Shown: positions 7,441-15,492 of the stretch, one piece after another
Position numbering within the stretch: position 1 is the stretch's first letter
How the letters are laid out: each line of letters begins with the position of its first letter
Source: Gammaproteobacteria bacterium
GTDB lineage: Bacteria; Pseudomonadota; Gammaproteobacteria; Steroidobacterales; Rariloculaceae
Length of the DNA stretch: 33,431 nucleotides
Reading direction: 5' to 3'
Assembly (NCBI GenBank): GCA_003155415.1
Contig: PMCP01000067.1
Coordinates: forward strand, 54,421-87,851
Translations under genes and position numbers: made by a program
Notes under the pieces: generated by a model
What the model was told of the DNA's origin: nothing
The model's database searches: none
Seen by the model: the letters and a program-made list of their open reading frames with translations, nothing else

Positions 7441-8631
7441 TTATGCTGGCTGAGTGGTGTATGCCTGCAGCTGCAACGCGAATTCGCGCAACGAGCGAAT
7501 GCCGCTGGCTTCGGCTTCGGCGCACCACGCTTGCAGGCGCTTGAGGTCGCCTTCGTTCTTGCCGGTGGTTTCCCCGGACAGCGTGCGCAGTTGCTGCATG
7601 AACTGATACACCGTGCGCACCTTCGGGCTGCGTTCGAGTGTCGTTTCGAGCCATTGGCGCGTATGCGGGTCGGCCCGCAGCTGAGCGTCAGAGTCTTCGC
7701 GAATCATCAACCGGCGCACCCGGTCGAGCTGGCGGCGTGTGAACCCGGCGTCATCGCCGGTCTCGCCGTGCAGAACGGGAGACAGAACTCTGCGGCCGTA
7801 GAGCTTCAGCACGTGGAAGCGGTTCAGCACGACGGCGCGCAGCGTATCGAAGTCGATGCCGCTCGAGGCGCGCGAGAAAGACACCCGTGGCGCGACCTTC
7901 TTTACGCTCGCAAGACCCAGCGCCTCGAGGGTGCAAATGTAGACCCAGCCGATGTCGAGCTCCCACCATTTGTTCGCAAGCTTGGCCGACGAGCCGTATG
8001 CGTGGTGGTTGTTGTGGAACTCTTCGCCCCCGATCAGGATGCCGAGGGGCATGATGTTGCGTGAGGCGTCTTCCGTCTCGAAGTTGCGGTAACCCACATA
8101 GTGTCCGATGCCGTTGATGACGCCGGCGGCCCAAAACGGGATCCAGGCCACTTGCACGACAAAGATCACGATGCCAGGCAGGCCGAACACCACGAGGTCG
8201 ATCGCCAGCAACGTCAAGATGCCCAATACGTTGTGCGGCGTGTAGAGGTTGCGTTCGAGCCAGTCGTTCGGGGCGCCGCGGCCGTAGGTATCGAGCGTCG
8301 CTTCTTTCGCGGCTTCGTCTCTGTACAGGAAGGCGCCCCCGAACATCAGGCGCCAAATGCCATAGACCTGTGGGCTGTGCGGGTCCTCGGCAGTTTCGCA
8401 GCGCGCGTGGTGCTTGCGGTGCACCGCTATCCACTCGCGCGTGATCATGCCGGTCGTGAGCCAAAGCCAGAAGCGAAAGAAGTGGCTGACTGCCGGGTGC
8501 AGGGTCAGTGCGCGGTGCGCCTGATGGCGGTGCAGGTAGATCGTGACACTCGCGATCGTGATGTGCGTGAGGATCAGCGCAGCGCCGACGTACCCCCAAA
8601 ACGAGAGGTCCAACACCCCGTACAACGGCAT
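7441..8631 (-). CDS. Membrane acyl-CoA/fatty acid delta-9 desaturase (DesB/SCD-like)
   Basis: This integral-membrane di-iron enzyme introduces a double bond into saturated acyl chains, tuning membrane fluidity. All metal-binding histidine boxes of the stearoyl-CoA desaturase class are present: HRHQAH at residues 34-39, HRKHH at 71-75, the NGIGHY histidine near 177 and HNNHH at 206-210. Hydrophobic hairpins separate the first two and precede the third. A soluble helical C-terminal extension of about 150 residues, ending in LREFALQLQAYTT, gives 396 residues. That is close to Pseudomonas aeruginosa DesB (about 394), as I recall. GGGAGGA lies 10 bases before the ATG. A candidate promoter is at 8729-8757. 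No DesT-type TetR repressor gene is adjacent, in contrast to the Pseudomonas arrangement. Redox partners must be encoded elsewhere. Confidence 0.92.
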   Translation of the reverse strand: MPLYGVLDLSFWGYVGAALILTHITIASVTIYLHRHQAHRALTLHPAVSHFFRFWLWLTTGMITREWIAVHRKHHARCETAEDPHSPQVYGIWRLMFGGAFLYRDEAAKEATLDTYGRGAPNDWLERNLYTPHNVLGILTLLAIDLVVFGLPGIVIFVVQVAWIPFWAAGVINGIGHYVGYRNFETEDASRNIMPLGILIGGEEFHNNHHAYGSSAKLANKWWELDIGWVYICTLEALGLASVKKVAPRVSFSRASSGIDFDTLRAVVLNRFHVLKLYGRRVLSPVLHGETGDDAGFTRRQLDRVRRLMIREDSDAQLRADPHTRQWLETTLERSPKVRTVYQFMQQLRTLSGETTGKNEGDLKRLQAWCAEAEASGIRSLREFALQLQAYTTQPA

Positions 8632-8728
8632 AATTTGCGCTTCCTCCCGTTAGGACAGTCGTTCCCTGAGAACTCGGCGCGACTGACGGTCAATAGCCAC
8701 CCGCCAAGGGCAGCGTAACCGTGTCCGC

Positions 8729-8757
8729 ACTATGGTAGTGGATAGGTGATTTTGCAA
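8729..8757 (-). promoter_or_regulatory. Candidate sigma-70 promoter of the desaturase gene
   Basis: On the minus strand TTGCAA (8752-8757) and CATAGT (8729-8734) are separated by 17 bases. Each box matches four of six consensus positions. It lies about 95 bases upstream of the desaturase ATG in the only AT-richer part of the gap. This is pattern evidence only. Confidence 0.35.
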
Positions 8758-8772
8758 CTGTGCGAGTGGTCT

Positions 8773-8794
8773 CGGCCCGGCCGTTAGCGGGCCG
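8773..8794. terminator. Hairpin at the end of the ankyrin-protein gene
   Basis: CGGCCCG (8773-8779) and CGGGCCG (8788-8794) form a perfect 7-bp stem around an 8-base loop that contains the stop codon of the ankyrin gene. No U-tract follows on the minus strand, so it is at best a weak or Rho-assisted terminator. Confidence 0.3.
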
Positions 8795-10301
8795 CCGTGG
8801 CCCCAGAGGGCGCGCCACCACTCAGTTTGCGGATCAACGCGGCCGTCTCTTCCCGGTGCACGCCTTCCACGCCCGCGAAACCAAACCCGCCGGCTTTGCC
8901 GAGCGCCACGTCGAGCGGTGTGAAGCCCTTGTTGTCCTTGGCGTTGAACGCGGCGCCCTTGGAGGCCAAGAACTTGATCACGTCGTTGTACCCCTGCAAG
9001 GCGGCGCCATGCAGCGCGGTGCGTCCGTTGTTGTCCGGGGCGTTGAGGTCGAGACCGCGGTCTAGCAACAGCTGGAGCGCTGCGATGGCGTCCTGTTGCG
9101 TTTTCTGACGACCCGTCGAGTCCGATTCGTTCGTCCCGACGCCGGCTGCCGCCAGCAGGGGCGTGATGCCAGTGCGGTTCGTGCCGAGCCTGGCATCCGC
9201 GCCTCGCTCGAGGAGCAGCTTGATGGCCGGTAGGTCCGCTGTCTTGGACGCCCGCAACAGCGGTGTTGCGCCGGCCTGGAACATAAGGTCGTTACCGCGG
9301 TCGAGCTTGGCCCGATAGGGCGGCAAGGCGGTGAGCTGTGCGTTCACATTCGCGCCATGGTCGAGCAGTAGGCGGGCGACGTCGAGGGCGCTCAAATGAT
9401 TCTCGAGCACTTGAGGCGCAGGCCGGTTCGAGTTCGGCATCGTGCTGAAGTCGATGGCGGCGTATAGCCCGGTACGGCCTGTGTAGTCCGCCAGGTTCGG
9501 ATTCGTGCCGGCTTCAATCAGCGCGCCGGCCGTGTCGTAGTGACCGTTGATTAACGCCAGCACGATGCCGCTGATACCGTTCGGAGTGGTGGCGTTCACG
9601 TCGGCGCCGGCTTTGACCAGCACTGGGATGCAATCGGCGCGGCCTTCGCGAGCGGCGAACAACAGCGCCGAGAGCCCACCGGGCGGCAGCCATTTGTCGC
9701 GCGGCTCGGCGGTGACCTGGCGCTCCCAATGTTCGGTGGTCGAGCGTTCGTTGACGTTGGCTCCATGCGCGAGCAGTTCCGTCAGCATGGCCGCGTGCCC
9801 TTGTGCCGCCGCCCACATCAGTGCGGTCTGGCCGTGCCACGCTTCGCGTGCCTCGAGATTCGCGCCGCGCTCGATCAGCAAGCGGGCCGCTTCCACGTGG
9901 CCGCCACGGGCCACGGTCATGAGTGGCGTCTCGCCATCGGCGCCCAATGAGTTCACGTTCGCGCCCGCGTCGAGCAAGCGTTTGATCGTGGCGGCATCAC
10001 CGTTCACGGCCGCGAGATGCAGCGGGGTGACGCTGTAGCGATTCGCAGCGGCTACGTCTGCGCCAGCGTGCAGCAACCGGTCGACGATTTCGCCGTCGCC
10101 CTGACGAACGGCCCAATGGAGCGCGGTAGTGCCATCCGCCTCCGCAGCCACCGCTTCGTCATGCTGGGTTGCAAGAGCAAGTGCCGTGGTGCGATCGCCG
10201 TTCTTCAACGCTTGCACGAGGCGTGGTGCAGCCGCGCCGGCGGGTAGGGTGACGGCGATCAGCGCAGCGAGCGTTGTCGCGCGGAGCCACTGGGTCTGCA
10301 T
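8784..10301 (-). CDS. Exported ankyrin-repeat protein
   Basis: This 505-residue protein has a Sec signal peptide (MQTQWLRATTLAALIAVTLPAGAAA) followed almost entirely by ankyrin repeats. About nine can be read, with consensus pieces such as DGTTALHWAVRQGDGEIVDRLL, YSVTPLHLAAVNGDAATIKRLL, DGETPLMTVARGGHVEAARLL, NGRTALHGAALQGYNDVIKFL and KGFTPLDVAL. Two longer insertions interrupt the repeats, one near residues 188-205 (STTEHWERQVTAEPRDKW) and one near residues 300-350. Export makes a periplasmic protein-protein scaffold the natural inference. It begins 21 bases after the DUF1552 gene and is surely co-transcribed with it. I recall ankyrin proteins as frequent companions of DUF1552 and DUF1592 genes, but no biochemical role is known to me. 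GAGGAG precedes the ATG. Confidence 0.92.
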   Translation of the reverse strand: MQTQWLRATTLAALIAVTLPAGAAAPRLVQALKNGDRTTALALATQHDEAVAAEADGTTALHWAVRQGDGEIVDRLLHAGADVAAANRYSVTPLHLAAVNGDAATIKRLLDAGANVNSLGADGETPLMTVARGGHVEAARLLIERGANLEAREAWHGQTALMWAAAQGHAAMLTELLAHGANVNERSTTEHWERQVTAEPRDKWLPPGGLSALLFAAREGRADCIPVLVKAGADVNATTPNGISGIVLALINGHYDTAGALIEAGTNPNLADYTGRTGLYAAIDFSTMPNSNRPAPQVLENHLSALDVARLLLDHGANVNAQLTALPPYRAKLDRGNDLMFQAGATPLLRASKTADLPAIKLLLERGADARLGTNRTGITPLLAAAGVGTNESDSTGRQKTQQDAIAALQLLLDRGLDLNAPDNNGRTALHGAALQGYNDVIKFLASKGAAFNAKDNKGFTPLDVALGKAGGFGFAGVEGVHREETAALIRKLSGGAPSGATAAR

Positions 10302-10322
10302 TGCGAGCGCGCTCCTCGGCTC

Positions 10323-11645
10323 TTAGAGCTCGTGGATTCTGCCAGTGCTGTCGCCGAGCGTATCGACCTTGGCGTCGACCTTGTCGAGCAACGTCACGAG
10401 TAAGTTCGTCTGCGGCGTGTGCTCGGCGCACATGATGTGCTGGCCGCCCTTCAATTTGCCGCGACCGCCGCCGACCACCACGTTCGGCAACGGATAGTGA
10501 TCGTGCAGATTGCTGTTGCTCATGTTGCTGCCGTATAGCAGCACGGAGTGATCGAGCAGCGAGCCGTCACCGTCCTTCGTCTTGTCTAGCTTCGCCAGGA
10601 ATTCGCTGAACAGACCGATGTGGAACGACTGGATACGCGCCAGCATCTCGAGCTTCTCTGGCTTGTTCTGGTGGTGCGACGTCGCATGGTGGCCCTCGTT
10701 GACGCCCACCTGCGTGTAGGTGCGGTTGCTGACTTCACGCGCCATCATGAACGTGAACACGCGCGTAATGTCGGCGCGGTACGCGAGCGCGAGCAAGTCG
10801 TACATGAGCCGCACGTGCTCCGTGTACTCGAAAGGAATACCACCGGGCGCTTGTGGGATCTCGATGTCGGGATTAGACGCGACCTGCGACTCCGCGTGCT
10901 GCAGTCGACGCTCGATTTCGCGCACGCCTTCGAGGTAATCGTCGAGCATCTCTCGATCGTGTTGACCCAGGTTGCGCTGCAGGCCCCCGGCTTGCGCCGT
11001 CACGGCGTCGAGGATGCTCTGATCCTCACGCCGGCGAATCAGCCGCTGCGCGGCGTTGTCGCCCTGGCCAAACATCCGCTCGAATACCTTGCGCGGGTTG
11101 ATCTCCATCGGCATCGGCGTCGTCGGGGTGCGCCACGACAGCGTATTCATATATATACAGCCGTAATCGCGATCGCACGCGCCAATCAGGCCGGAGTGAT
11201 CCTCGGTCGCGAGCTCGATCGACGGCAGTAGTGTGTCCTGACCGATCGCAGCGGCGGCAACCTGATCGGCCGTCACTCCCGCGTAAGCGTCGACGCCTTG
11301 CGTCGGTTTCGGCCGCACGCCGGAGAGCCACGTCGTGGGGCTCAGCGAATGCACCGCGCTTGTATCGGCCGCGCGATGATGCAGCTGGCTCACGAAGTTC
11401 AGGCGGTTGCGGTAGGGCTCGAGCGACTTCCCGATATCGTTGAACGCGAACCCTTTGCCCGTGGTTTTCGGGGTGAACCGGCTCATGACCATGCCGTGCG
11501 GCACGTACACGAAGCCAATGCGCGGCGCCTGCGTCACGTTGCTTGCGAACGCCGGCACCATGGCGTCGAGCAGGGGGAGCGCCACGGTGGCGCCGAGCCC
11601 CTTTAAGAACGTGCGTCGAGCGAGGTGCTTCTTAGTGATGAACAT
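10323..11645 (-). CDS. DUF1552 family protein with Tat signal
   Basis: This 440-residue protein belongs to the DUF1552 family, an uncharacterised group distantly resembling DUF1501 and sulfatase-fold proteins. The N-terminus is a twin-arginine signal (ARRTFLKGLGATVALPLLDA), implying export in a folded and possibly metal-loaded state. Recognisable family segments are RIGFVYVPHGMVMSRF, FVSQLHHRAADTSAVHS, SIELATEDHSGLIGACD, YMNTLSWRTPTTPMP and the C-terminal LLDHSVLLYGSNMSNSNLHDHYPLPNVVVGG. In this last block His and Asp are suggestive of metal ligands. GGAGA lies 6 bases before the ATG, and a good candidate promoter is at 11692-11719. In many genomes it is paired with a large DUF1592/DUF1588/DUF1585 haem protein; that gene is absent here. 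Confidence 0.93.
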   Translation of the reverse strand: MFITKKHLARRTFLKGLGATVALPLLDAMVPAFASNVTQAPRIGFVYVPHGMVMSRFTPKTTGKGFAFNDIGKSLEPYRNRLNFVSQLHHRAADTSAVHSLSPTTWLSGVRPKPTQGVDAYAGVTADQVAAAAIGQDTLLPSIELATEDHSGLIGACDRDYGCIYMNTLSWRTPTTPMPMEINPRKVFERMFGQGDNAAQRLIRRREDQSILDAVTAQAGGLQRNLGQHDREMLDDYLEGVREIERRLQHAESQVASNPDIEIPQAPGGIPFEYTEHVRLMYDLLALAYRADITRVFTFMMAREVSNRTYTQVGVNEGHHATSHHQNKPEKLEMLARIQSFHIGLFSEFLAKLDKTKDGDGSLLDHSVLLYGSNMSNSNLHDHYPLPNVVVGGGRGKLKGGQHIMCAEHTPQTNLLVTLLDKVDAKVDTLGDSTGRIHEL

Positions 11646-11691
11646 CGCGTCTCCGCCAAGCGTCGGCGATCAACCTGTCGAACAATTAGCA

Positions 11692-11719
11692 ATTATCTTA
11701 CAGAACCGATTCACGGCAA
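11692..11719 (-). promoter_or_regulatory. Candidate sigma-70 promoter of the DUF1552-ankyrin operon
   Basis: On the minus strand TTGCCG (11714-11719) and GATAAT (11692-11697) are 16 bases apart. The -10 matches five of six consensus positions and sits about 47 bases before the DUF1552 start, in a locally AT-rich patch of the 188-base intergenic region. No other gene was seen in that gap. Confidence 0.45.
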
Positions 11720-11833
11720 CCACGCCGTACGGCACACATCCGCGCGTATTTGCCCGGAAGGCGGCCGCAATCTTAACGTAAGCGGGGCGCCGTGCCGCTC
11801 TCGGTTTCCCGCAGTGCCGCCGCGGTTGTCCTG

Positions 11834-12628
11834 TCACTTGGAAACTCGATTTTTCTCTAGTTCCTTCAGCCAGAGCTCGGTAGCACACGCGTATTCGAGG
11901 GTGGCCGTGTCCGCCATGCGCTGGTAGTAAGCCGTGCGTTTCTGCGGGCCGTCGTAAAGGCTTGGGTCAGTGATGGTGAGCTCGATCACCAGCACGTCAT
12001 CGTTGATGGGCTTTTCGACCGACGCGACGAACGCGTTGCTGGGTGCGGAAACGGCTGCCCGCTTCGTCAAGGAAAGCCGCTCGACGATGTGCGTCTGCTC
12101 AGTTCGCGGCCACGGTGGGAGCTGCCAGTCCTCGAGCAACGTCGTATCGATGAGGAGTTCGGTGCCCTCCCAGTGACCGACCGAATGGCCAACGCCGGTC
12201 GGGAGGTAGTCCGTGGGGTGCTCGCGGCCGTCCAAGAACACGCGGCGGACCTGCATCTCGAGCTCTGCCAGCATCACGAGCCGGCTCTGCGTTTGCACGA
12301 TCTCGATCGGGTACGACACGGTCGTGAGCATGACGCTCGGCATTCCGCCGGGGACGCAAAACGCACCGGTTTCGGGAATCTGCGTGAACTGGGACGAGAA
12401 CGCGTCGAGCGTGGCCTTACCAGCCGTCGAGTATTTCGGTGCGAACCCGCCGTCCGGTGAGACCGCTGCGAAGGCCATCCAAACCCCCGACAGGTCCGGG
12501 TGCGCGGTTGCGGCGGCAGGAGAAGCAGGAGGCGGGGAAGGGGGCGTACAGGCGCCGAGCAGGCCGAGTATTCCCAGCAGCAGAAACCGAGGCGCGGTCT
12601 GGCCGCTAGCGAAGTGGACGGGTCGCAT
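11834..12628 (-). CDS. Lipoprotein of unknown function (DGRxHP/WEG family)
   Basis: This 264-residue probable lipoprotein has a hydrophobic leader ending LLGAC (Cys 27) and a Pro/Ala-rich linker. I do not know a characterised homologue. The body contains HPDLSGVWMAF, PIEIVQTQSRLVMLAELEMQVRRVFLDGREHP and GHSVGHWEGTELLIDTTLL. The DGR-x-HP and G-S-x-G-x-WEG-x-L blocks recur in the exported protein at 29420-30304, so the two are distant paralogues. A strong GGGGAGGA ribosome-binding site precedes the ATG. Upstream is the ABC permease, separated by a strong hairpin at 12649-12689, so it probably starts its own transcript. A beta-rich ligand-binding or cell-surface role is plausible but unproven. 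Confidence 0.78.
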   Translation of the reverse strand: MRPVHFASGQTAPRFLLLGILGLLGACTPPSPPPASPAAATAHPDLSGVWMAFAAVSPDGGFAPKYSTAGKATLDAFSSQFTQIPETGAFCVPGGMPSVMLTTVSYPIEIVQTQSRLVMLAELEMQVRRVFLDGREHPTDYLPTGVGHSVGHWEGTELLIDTTLLEDWQLPPWPRTEQTHIVERLSLTKRAAVSAPSNAFVASVEKPINDDVLVIELTITDPSLYDGPQKRTAYYQRMADTATLEYACATELWLKELEKNRVSK

Positions 12629-12648
12629 CGTTCCTCCCCGAAACGCAG

Positions 12649-12689
12649 GCGCCGCGAAATCGCCGGTCAGTGTACCGGCGCTGCGGCGT
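12649..12689. terminator. Two-tier hairpin between the ABC permease and the lipoprotein gene
   Basis: The inner stem CGCCGG/CCGGCG (12661-12666 with 12675-12680, 8-base loop) is stacked on an outer 7-bp stem (12649-12655 with 12683-12689, one G-U pair). It is a likely transcript end for the ABC operon. It lacks a U-tract, so it could instead be a processing or mRNA-stability element in the leader of the lipoprotein gene. Confidence 0.4.
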
Positions 12690-12740
12690 CATTGCATGGT
12701 TCGCATGCTCGCAGCAGCGCGCCGGCGAGCGCGACCGCCG

Positions 12741-13622
12741 TCAGTGCTGCATGCCCCAGCGGCGGACCGTGCGCTGCTCGATCGTCCGGAAGATCACGTT
12801 CTCGACGAACAACCCGAATAGGATCACGGTCAGGAGCCCGGCGAAGACTTCTGGAATTCTGAGCTGGTTCTTGTTCTCGAAGATGTACCAGCCGAGCCCG
12901 CCCGACCCCGAGCTCACGCCGAAAACGAGTTCGGCCGCGATCAACGTGCGCCATGCGAACGCCCAGCCCACCTTGAGGCCGGTCAGGATGCTCGGAAACG
13001 CGCCGGGGATCAGGATGCGCACGATATAGCCGAAGCTCGTGAGGCCGTAATTCTGACCCACCATGCGCAACGTCGGAGACAGCGTGCGAAAGCCCGCGAA
13101 GGTATTCAGCGCTACGGCCCACAACACAGCGTGCACGAGCACGAAGATGACGCTGCCGTCGCCGAGGCCGAACCAGATCAGTGCGAGCGGGAGCAGTGCG
13201 ATCGAAGGTAGCGGGTTGAACATGGCGGTCAGCGTCTCGAGGAGGTCAGCGCCGATGCGCGACACGCTTGCGAACGCGGTGAGCAACGCTGCGAACACGA
13301 GGCCCGTGACGTAGCCCTTCAGCAGCAGAGACAGCGTGTACGCGCCGGCACGCGGAATCGCGCCCGTGCCTATTCCTTCGAATAGGGCGCCGACCGTGGA
13401 GCTGAACGTGGGGAACACCAGGGAGTTGTTCAATACGCGTGCGTAGATCTCCCACGCGGCTGCGAGCAATACGAGCAGCACTGATTTACGCACCGTGCCG
13501 TTCGCGTACACTTTTGCCCAGAACCCGAGCGGTGCCGCGGTGACGGCGAAACCCGCAGCATCGTTGCTCGGCGCATGCAGGATTTCCGGTCGCGTGACGT
13601 GCGCGGCATGGTTCTCAGACAT
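12741..13622 (-). CDS. ABC transporter permease, nitrate/sulfonate/taurine type (SsuC/TauC-like)
   Basis: This is the inner-membrane permease of a class of importers that take up small anions, sulfonates, pyrimidine precursors and similar organics. I chose the ATG at 13622, which has GGGGAG 8 bases upstream and overlaps the ATPase stop by 8 bases; a TTG six bases earlier is weaker. The 293-residue protein has about six hydrophobic helices. The EAA-type cytoplasmic loop is seen around YGLTSFGYIVRILIPGAFPSILTGLKVGWAFAWRTLIAAEL, and the family hallmark GLGWYIFENKNQL comes near the end. It forms one operon with the ATPase and the binding protein, ending at a strong hairpin. The cargo cannot be told from the permease. 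Confidence 0.92.
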   Translation of the reverse strand: MSENHAAHVTRPEILHAPSNDAAGFAVTAAPLGFWAKVYANGTVRKSVLLVLLAAAWEIYARVLNNSLVFPTFSSTVGALFEGIGTGAIPRAGAYTLSLLLKGYVTGLVFAALLTAFASVSRIGADLLETLTAMFNPLPSIALLPLALIWFGLGDGSVIFVLVHAVLWAVALNTFAGFRTLSPTLRMVGQNYGLTSFGYIVRILIPGAFPSILTGLKVGWAFAWRTLIAAELVFGVSSGSGGLGWYIFENKNQLRIPEVFAGLLTVILFGLFVENVIFRTIEQRTVRRWGMQH

Positions 13623-14424
13623 CGGCAATGCTCCCCGTGCGTTCGAACAACAAACGCTGAATGCGCGCCGACGTAAGTTCGCCGTCGGCCCCCAAGGTGT
13701 CGGTGCCCGCGCTGTTGATCTCGGCCTTAGTGCGGCCCGGGTGCGGAGTCAGCAGCAGAATCCGGTTGCCGATTCGAATGGCTTCCGGGATCGAGTGCGT
13801 GACGAACAGCACCGTGAACTTAGTATCTTCCCAAAGTTGCAGCAGATCGTCCTGCATCTTGCCGCGCGTCAGAGCGTCGAGCGCTGCGAACGGTTCGTCC
13901 ATCAGCAGGATCTGCGGCTCCATGGCCATCGCGCGCGCGATGGCAACGCGCTGCTTCATGCCGCCCGACAACGTGTGCGGAAAACTCCCGGCGAATTTCG
14001 CGAGCCCGACTTTGTCGATGAAGTGCAGCGAACGTTCGATTGCGTTGCGTTTGTCGAGCTTCCCGCTGGCCGTCAGCGCGAACACGATGTTGTCGCGCAC
14101 CGTTTTCCACGGCAGCAGCTGATCGAACTCCTGGAACACGAACGCGCGATCCGGCCCCGGTTTGCCGATCTTGGCGCCAGCGAGCAGCATCTCGCCCTCG
14201 ACGGGCTGCAGGTAGCCGCCGATTGCCTTCAGCAGCGTCGACTTACCGCAGCCCGACGGCCCGAGCAGCACGAACCGGTCCGACTTCAGCACGTCGAAAC
14301 TCACGCGGTACGTTGCCGTCACCATCTGCTCGCCCGTGCGGTACTGCAGCGTCACCCCCTTTACAGACAGCAGCGGCGCAATCGCGTGCGAGGTGCCTGA
14401 CGATGGCGCGGATGGGCTAACCAC
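13615..14424 (-). CDS. ABC transporter ATP-binding protein (SsuB/TauB-like)
   Basis: This 269-residue ATPase subunit has all nucleotide-binding motifs intact: Walker A GPSGCGKS at residues 55-62, Q-loop FQE near 97-99, signature LSGGMKQ beginning at 152, Walker B ILLMDEP at 172-178, D-loop ALDALTR and the switch histidine in VTHS near 210. This motif set, with GCGKSTLL and RVAIARAMAMEPQILLMDEPFAALDALTR, is typical of the nitrate/sulfonate/taurine group. It starts with GTG at 14424; no in-frame ATG precedes Walker A with better support. The C-terminal 45 residues (RTKAEINSAGTDTLGADGELTSAR) are as usual for this group. The gene overlaps the permease start by 8 bases and follows the binding protein by 32 bases. 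Confidence 0.95.
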   Translation of the reverse strand: MVSPSAPSSGTSHAIAPLLSVKGVTLQYRTGEQMVTATYRVSFDVLKSDRFVLLGPSGCGKSTLLKAIGGYLQPVEGEMLLAGAKIGKPGPDRAFVFQEFDQLLPWKTVRDNIVFALTASGKLDKRNAIERSLHFIDKVGLAKFAGSFPHTLSGGMKQRVAIARAMAMEPQILLMDEPFAALDALTRGKMQDDLLQLWEDTKFTVLFVTHSIPEAIRIGNRILLLTPHPGRTKAEINSAGTDTLGADGELTSARIQRLLFERTGSIADV

Positions 14425-14456
14425 GGACTGCCACTCGCGGCGTGATGACCCCGCTA

Positions 14457-15488
14457 CTACGACCCGGGGGCGCCATGAATCTCAGAGAAAAAGAGATCGC
14501 GCCACGACTCGGGTTTATGAGTGATGGAGCCGATCGTCTGCATGAACGCAGCATACTTCTCAGTGTTCTCCGGCGTAGTCGTGAATTTGATATCGGCTGA
14601 GCCGAGAACTTCGACCAGCTCCTCGACCGAAAACCCCGCGGTCGCCTCGGCCTTGAAAAGAATCTCCGCAGCCGCGCGCGGATCGCTGCGAATCAACTCG
14701 TTCGCTTCCTCGAGCGCACCGAGAACCGCCGCGTACGCCTGCGGATTGGCTTCGCGAAACTTCGCCGTCGTCGACAGCATTGTGAATGTCGTCGAGCCGC
14801 CCATGATGTCGTCGCTGTTGAGCACCGTGTGGACCTTCGCGTCCTTGATCTCGCGTTGGTGAAACGGCGGCGACGTGAAGTGCGCGTCGATCTGCCCGGA
14901 GCCGGCCATCATCGCGATTAGAGCGTCAGCGTGCGTCATCGTCACCGTATAGCGATCGAACCGAAACGCCTCGGCCACTCCGAACTTCTCGGCGGCGTGC
15001 ATCTGCATCACGATGGACGGGATCGACACCTTGACGGAAGTAACGGCGATCTTGTCCTGTGCGTTCAAGTCGTCGATCGACTTCAGCGCCGGGTTCGTGG
15101 TGTTCAAATACATCGGCAGCGAAGACATCGCTGCTACACCCCGCACGTCGGCGGAGCCGCGCGTGCGATCCCAGAGTGTGATGAACGCCGGTGGCCCGGC
15201 GGCGATGAAATCCACGGAGCCCGAGAGTAGCGCGTCGTTCATGACCGCCGGGCCGCCAAGCTCGATCCAACGCACCTTCAACTCGGAGAGGCCCGCGGCC
15301 TGCGCGTGCTTCTCGATCAGACTGCGGTCGCGCATCACGAGCAACGGCAGAAATCCGACGCCGCCGGCGCCGAGAGGAATTCGAATCTCTTTGGCCGGTC
15401 CGGCGGATTGTTGACCGCCGCAGCCCGTCACGAGCAGCGCGGCGAGCGCGAGGCTCGCAACCCGCATAAAGGCGCTTCGTGCGCGCAT
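14457..15488 (-). CDS. ABC transporter substrate-binding lipoprotein (NMT1/SsuA-like)
   Basis: This periplasmic binding protein delivers cargo to the adjacent permease. The leader ends LLVTGCGG, a clear lipobox, so it is tethered to the membrane. The mature part has the NMT1/THI5-like layout: RIPLGAGGVGFLPLLVMRDRSLIEKHA, then RWIELGGPAVMNDALLSGSVDFIAAGPPAFITLWDR. The hinge segment is IDDLNAQDKIAVTSVKVSIPSIVMQMHA. I take the ATG at 15488; a GTG immediately before it (15491) is equally possible. Only 4-7 bases separate it from the MmgE/PrpD stop, so the importer is translationally linked to that enzyme. This suggests the cargo is a substrate or relative of what MmgE/PrpD handles; that is inference from position. 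Confidence 0.92.
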   Translation of the reverse strand: MRARSAFMRVASLALAALLVTGCGGQQSAGPAKEIRIPLGAGGVGFLPLLVMRDRSLIEKHAQAAGLSELKVRWIELGGPAVMNDALLSGSVDFIAAGPPAFITLWDRTRGSADVRGVAAMSSLPMYLNTTNPALKSIDDLNAQDKIAVTSVKVSIPSIVMQMHAAEKFGVAEAFRFDRYTVTMTHADALIAMMAGSGQIDAHFTSPPFHQREIKDAKVHTVLNSDDIMGGSTTFTMLSTTAKFREANPQAYAAVLGALEEANELIRSDPRAAAEILFKAEATAGFSVEELVEVLGSADIKFTTTPENTEKYAAFMQTIGSITHKPESWRDLFFSEIHGAPGS

Positions 15489-15492
15489 CACG

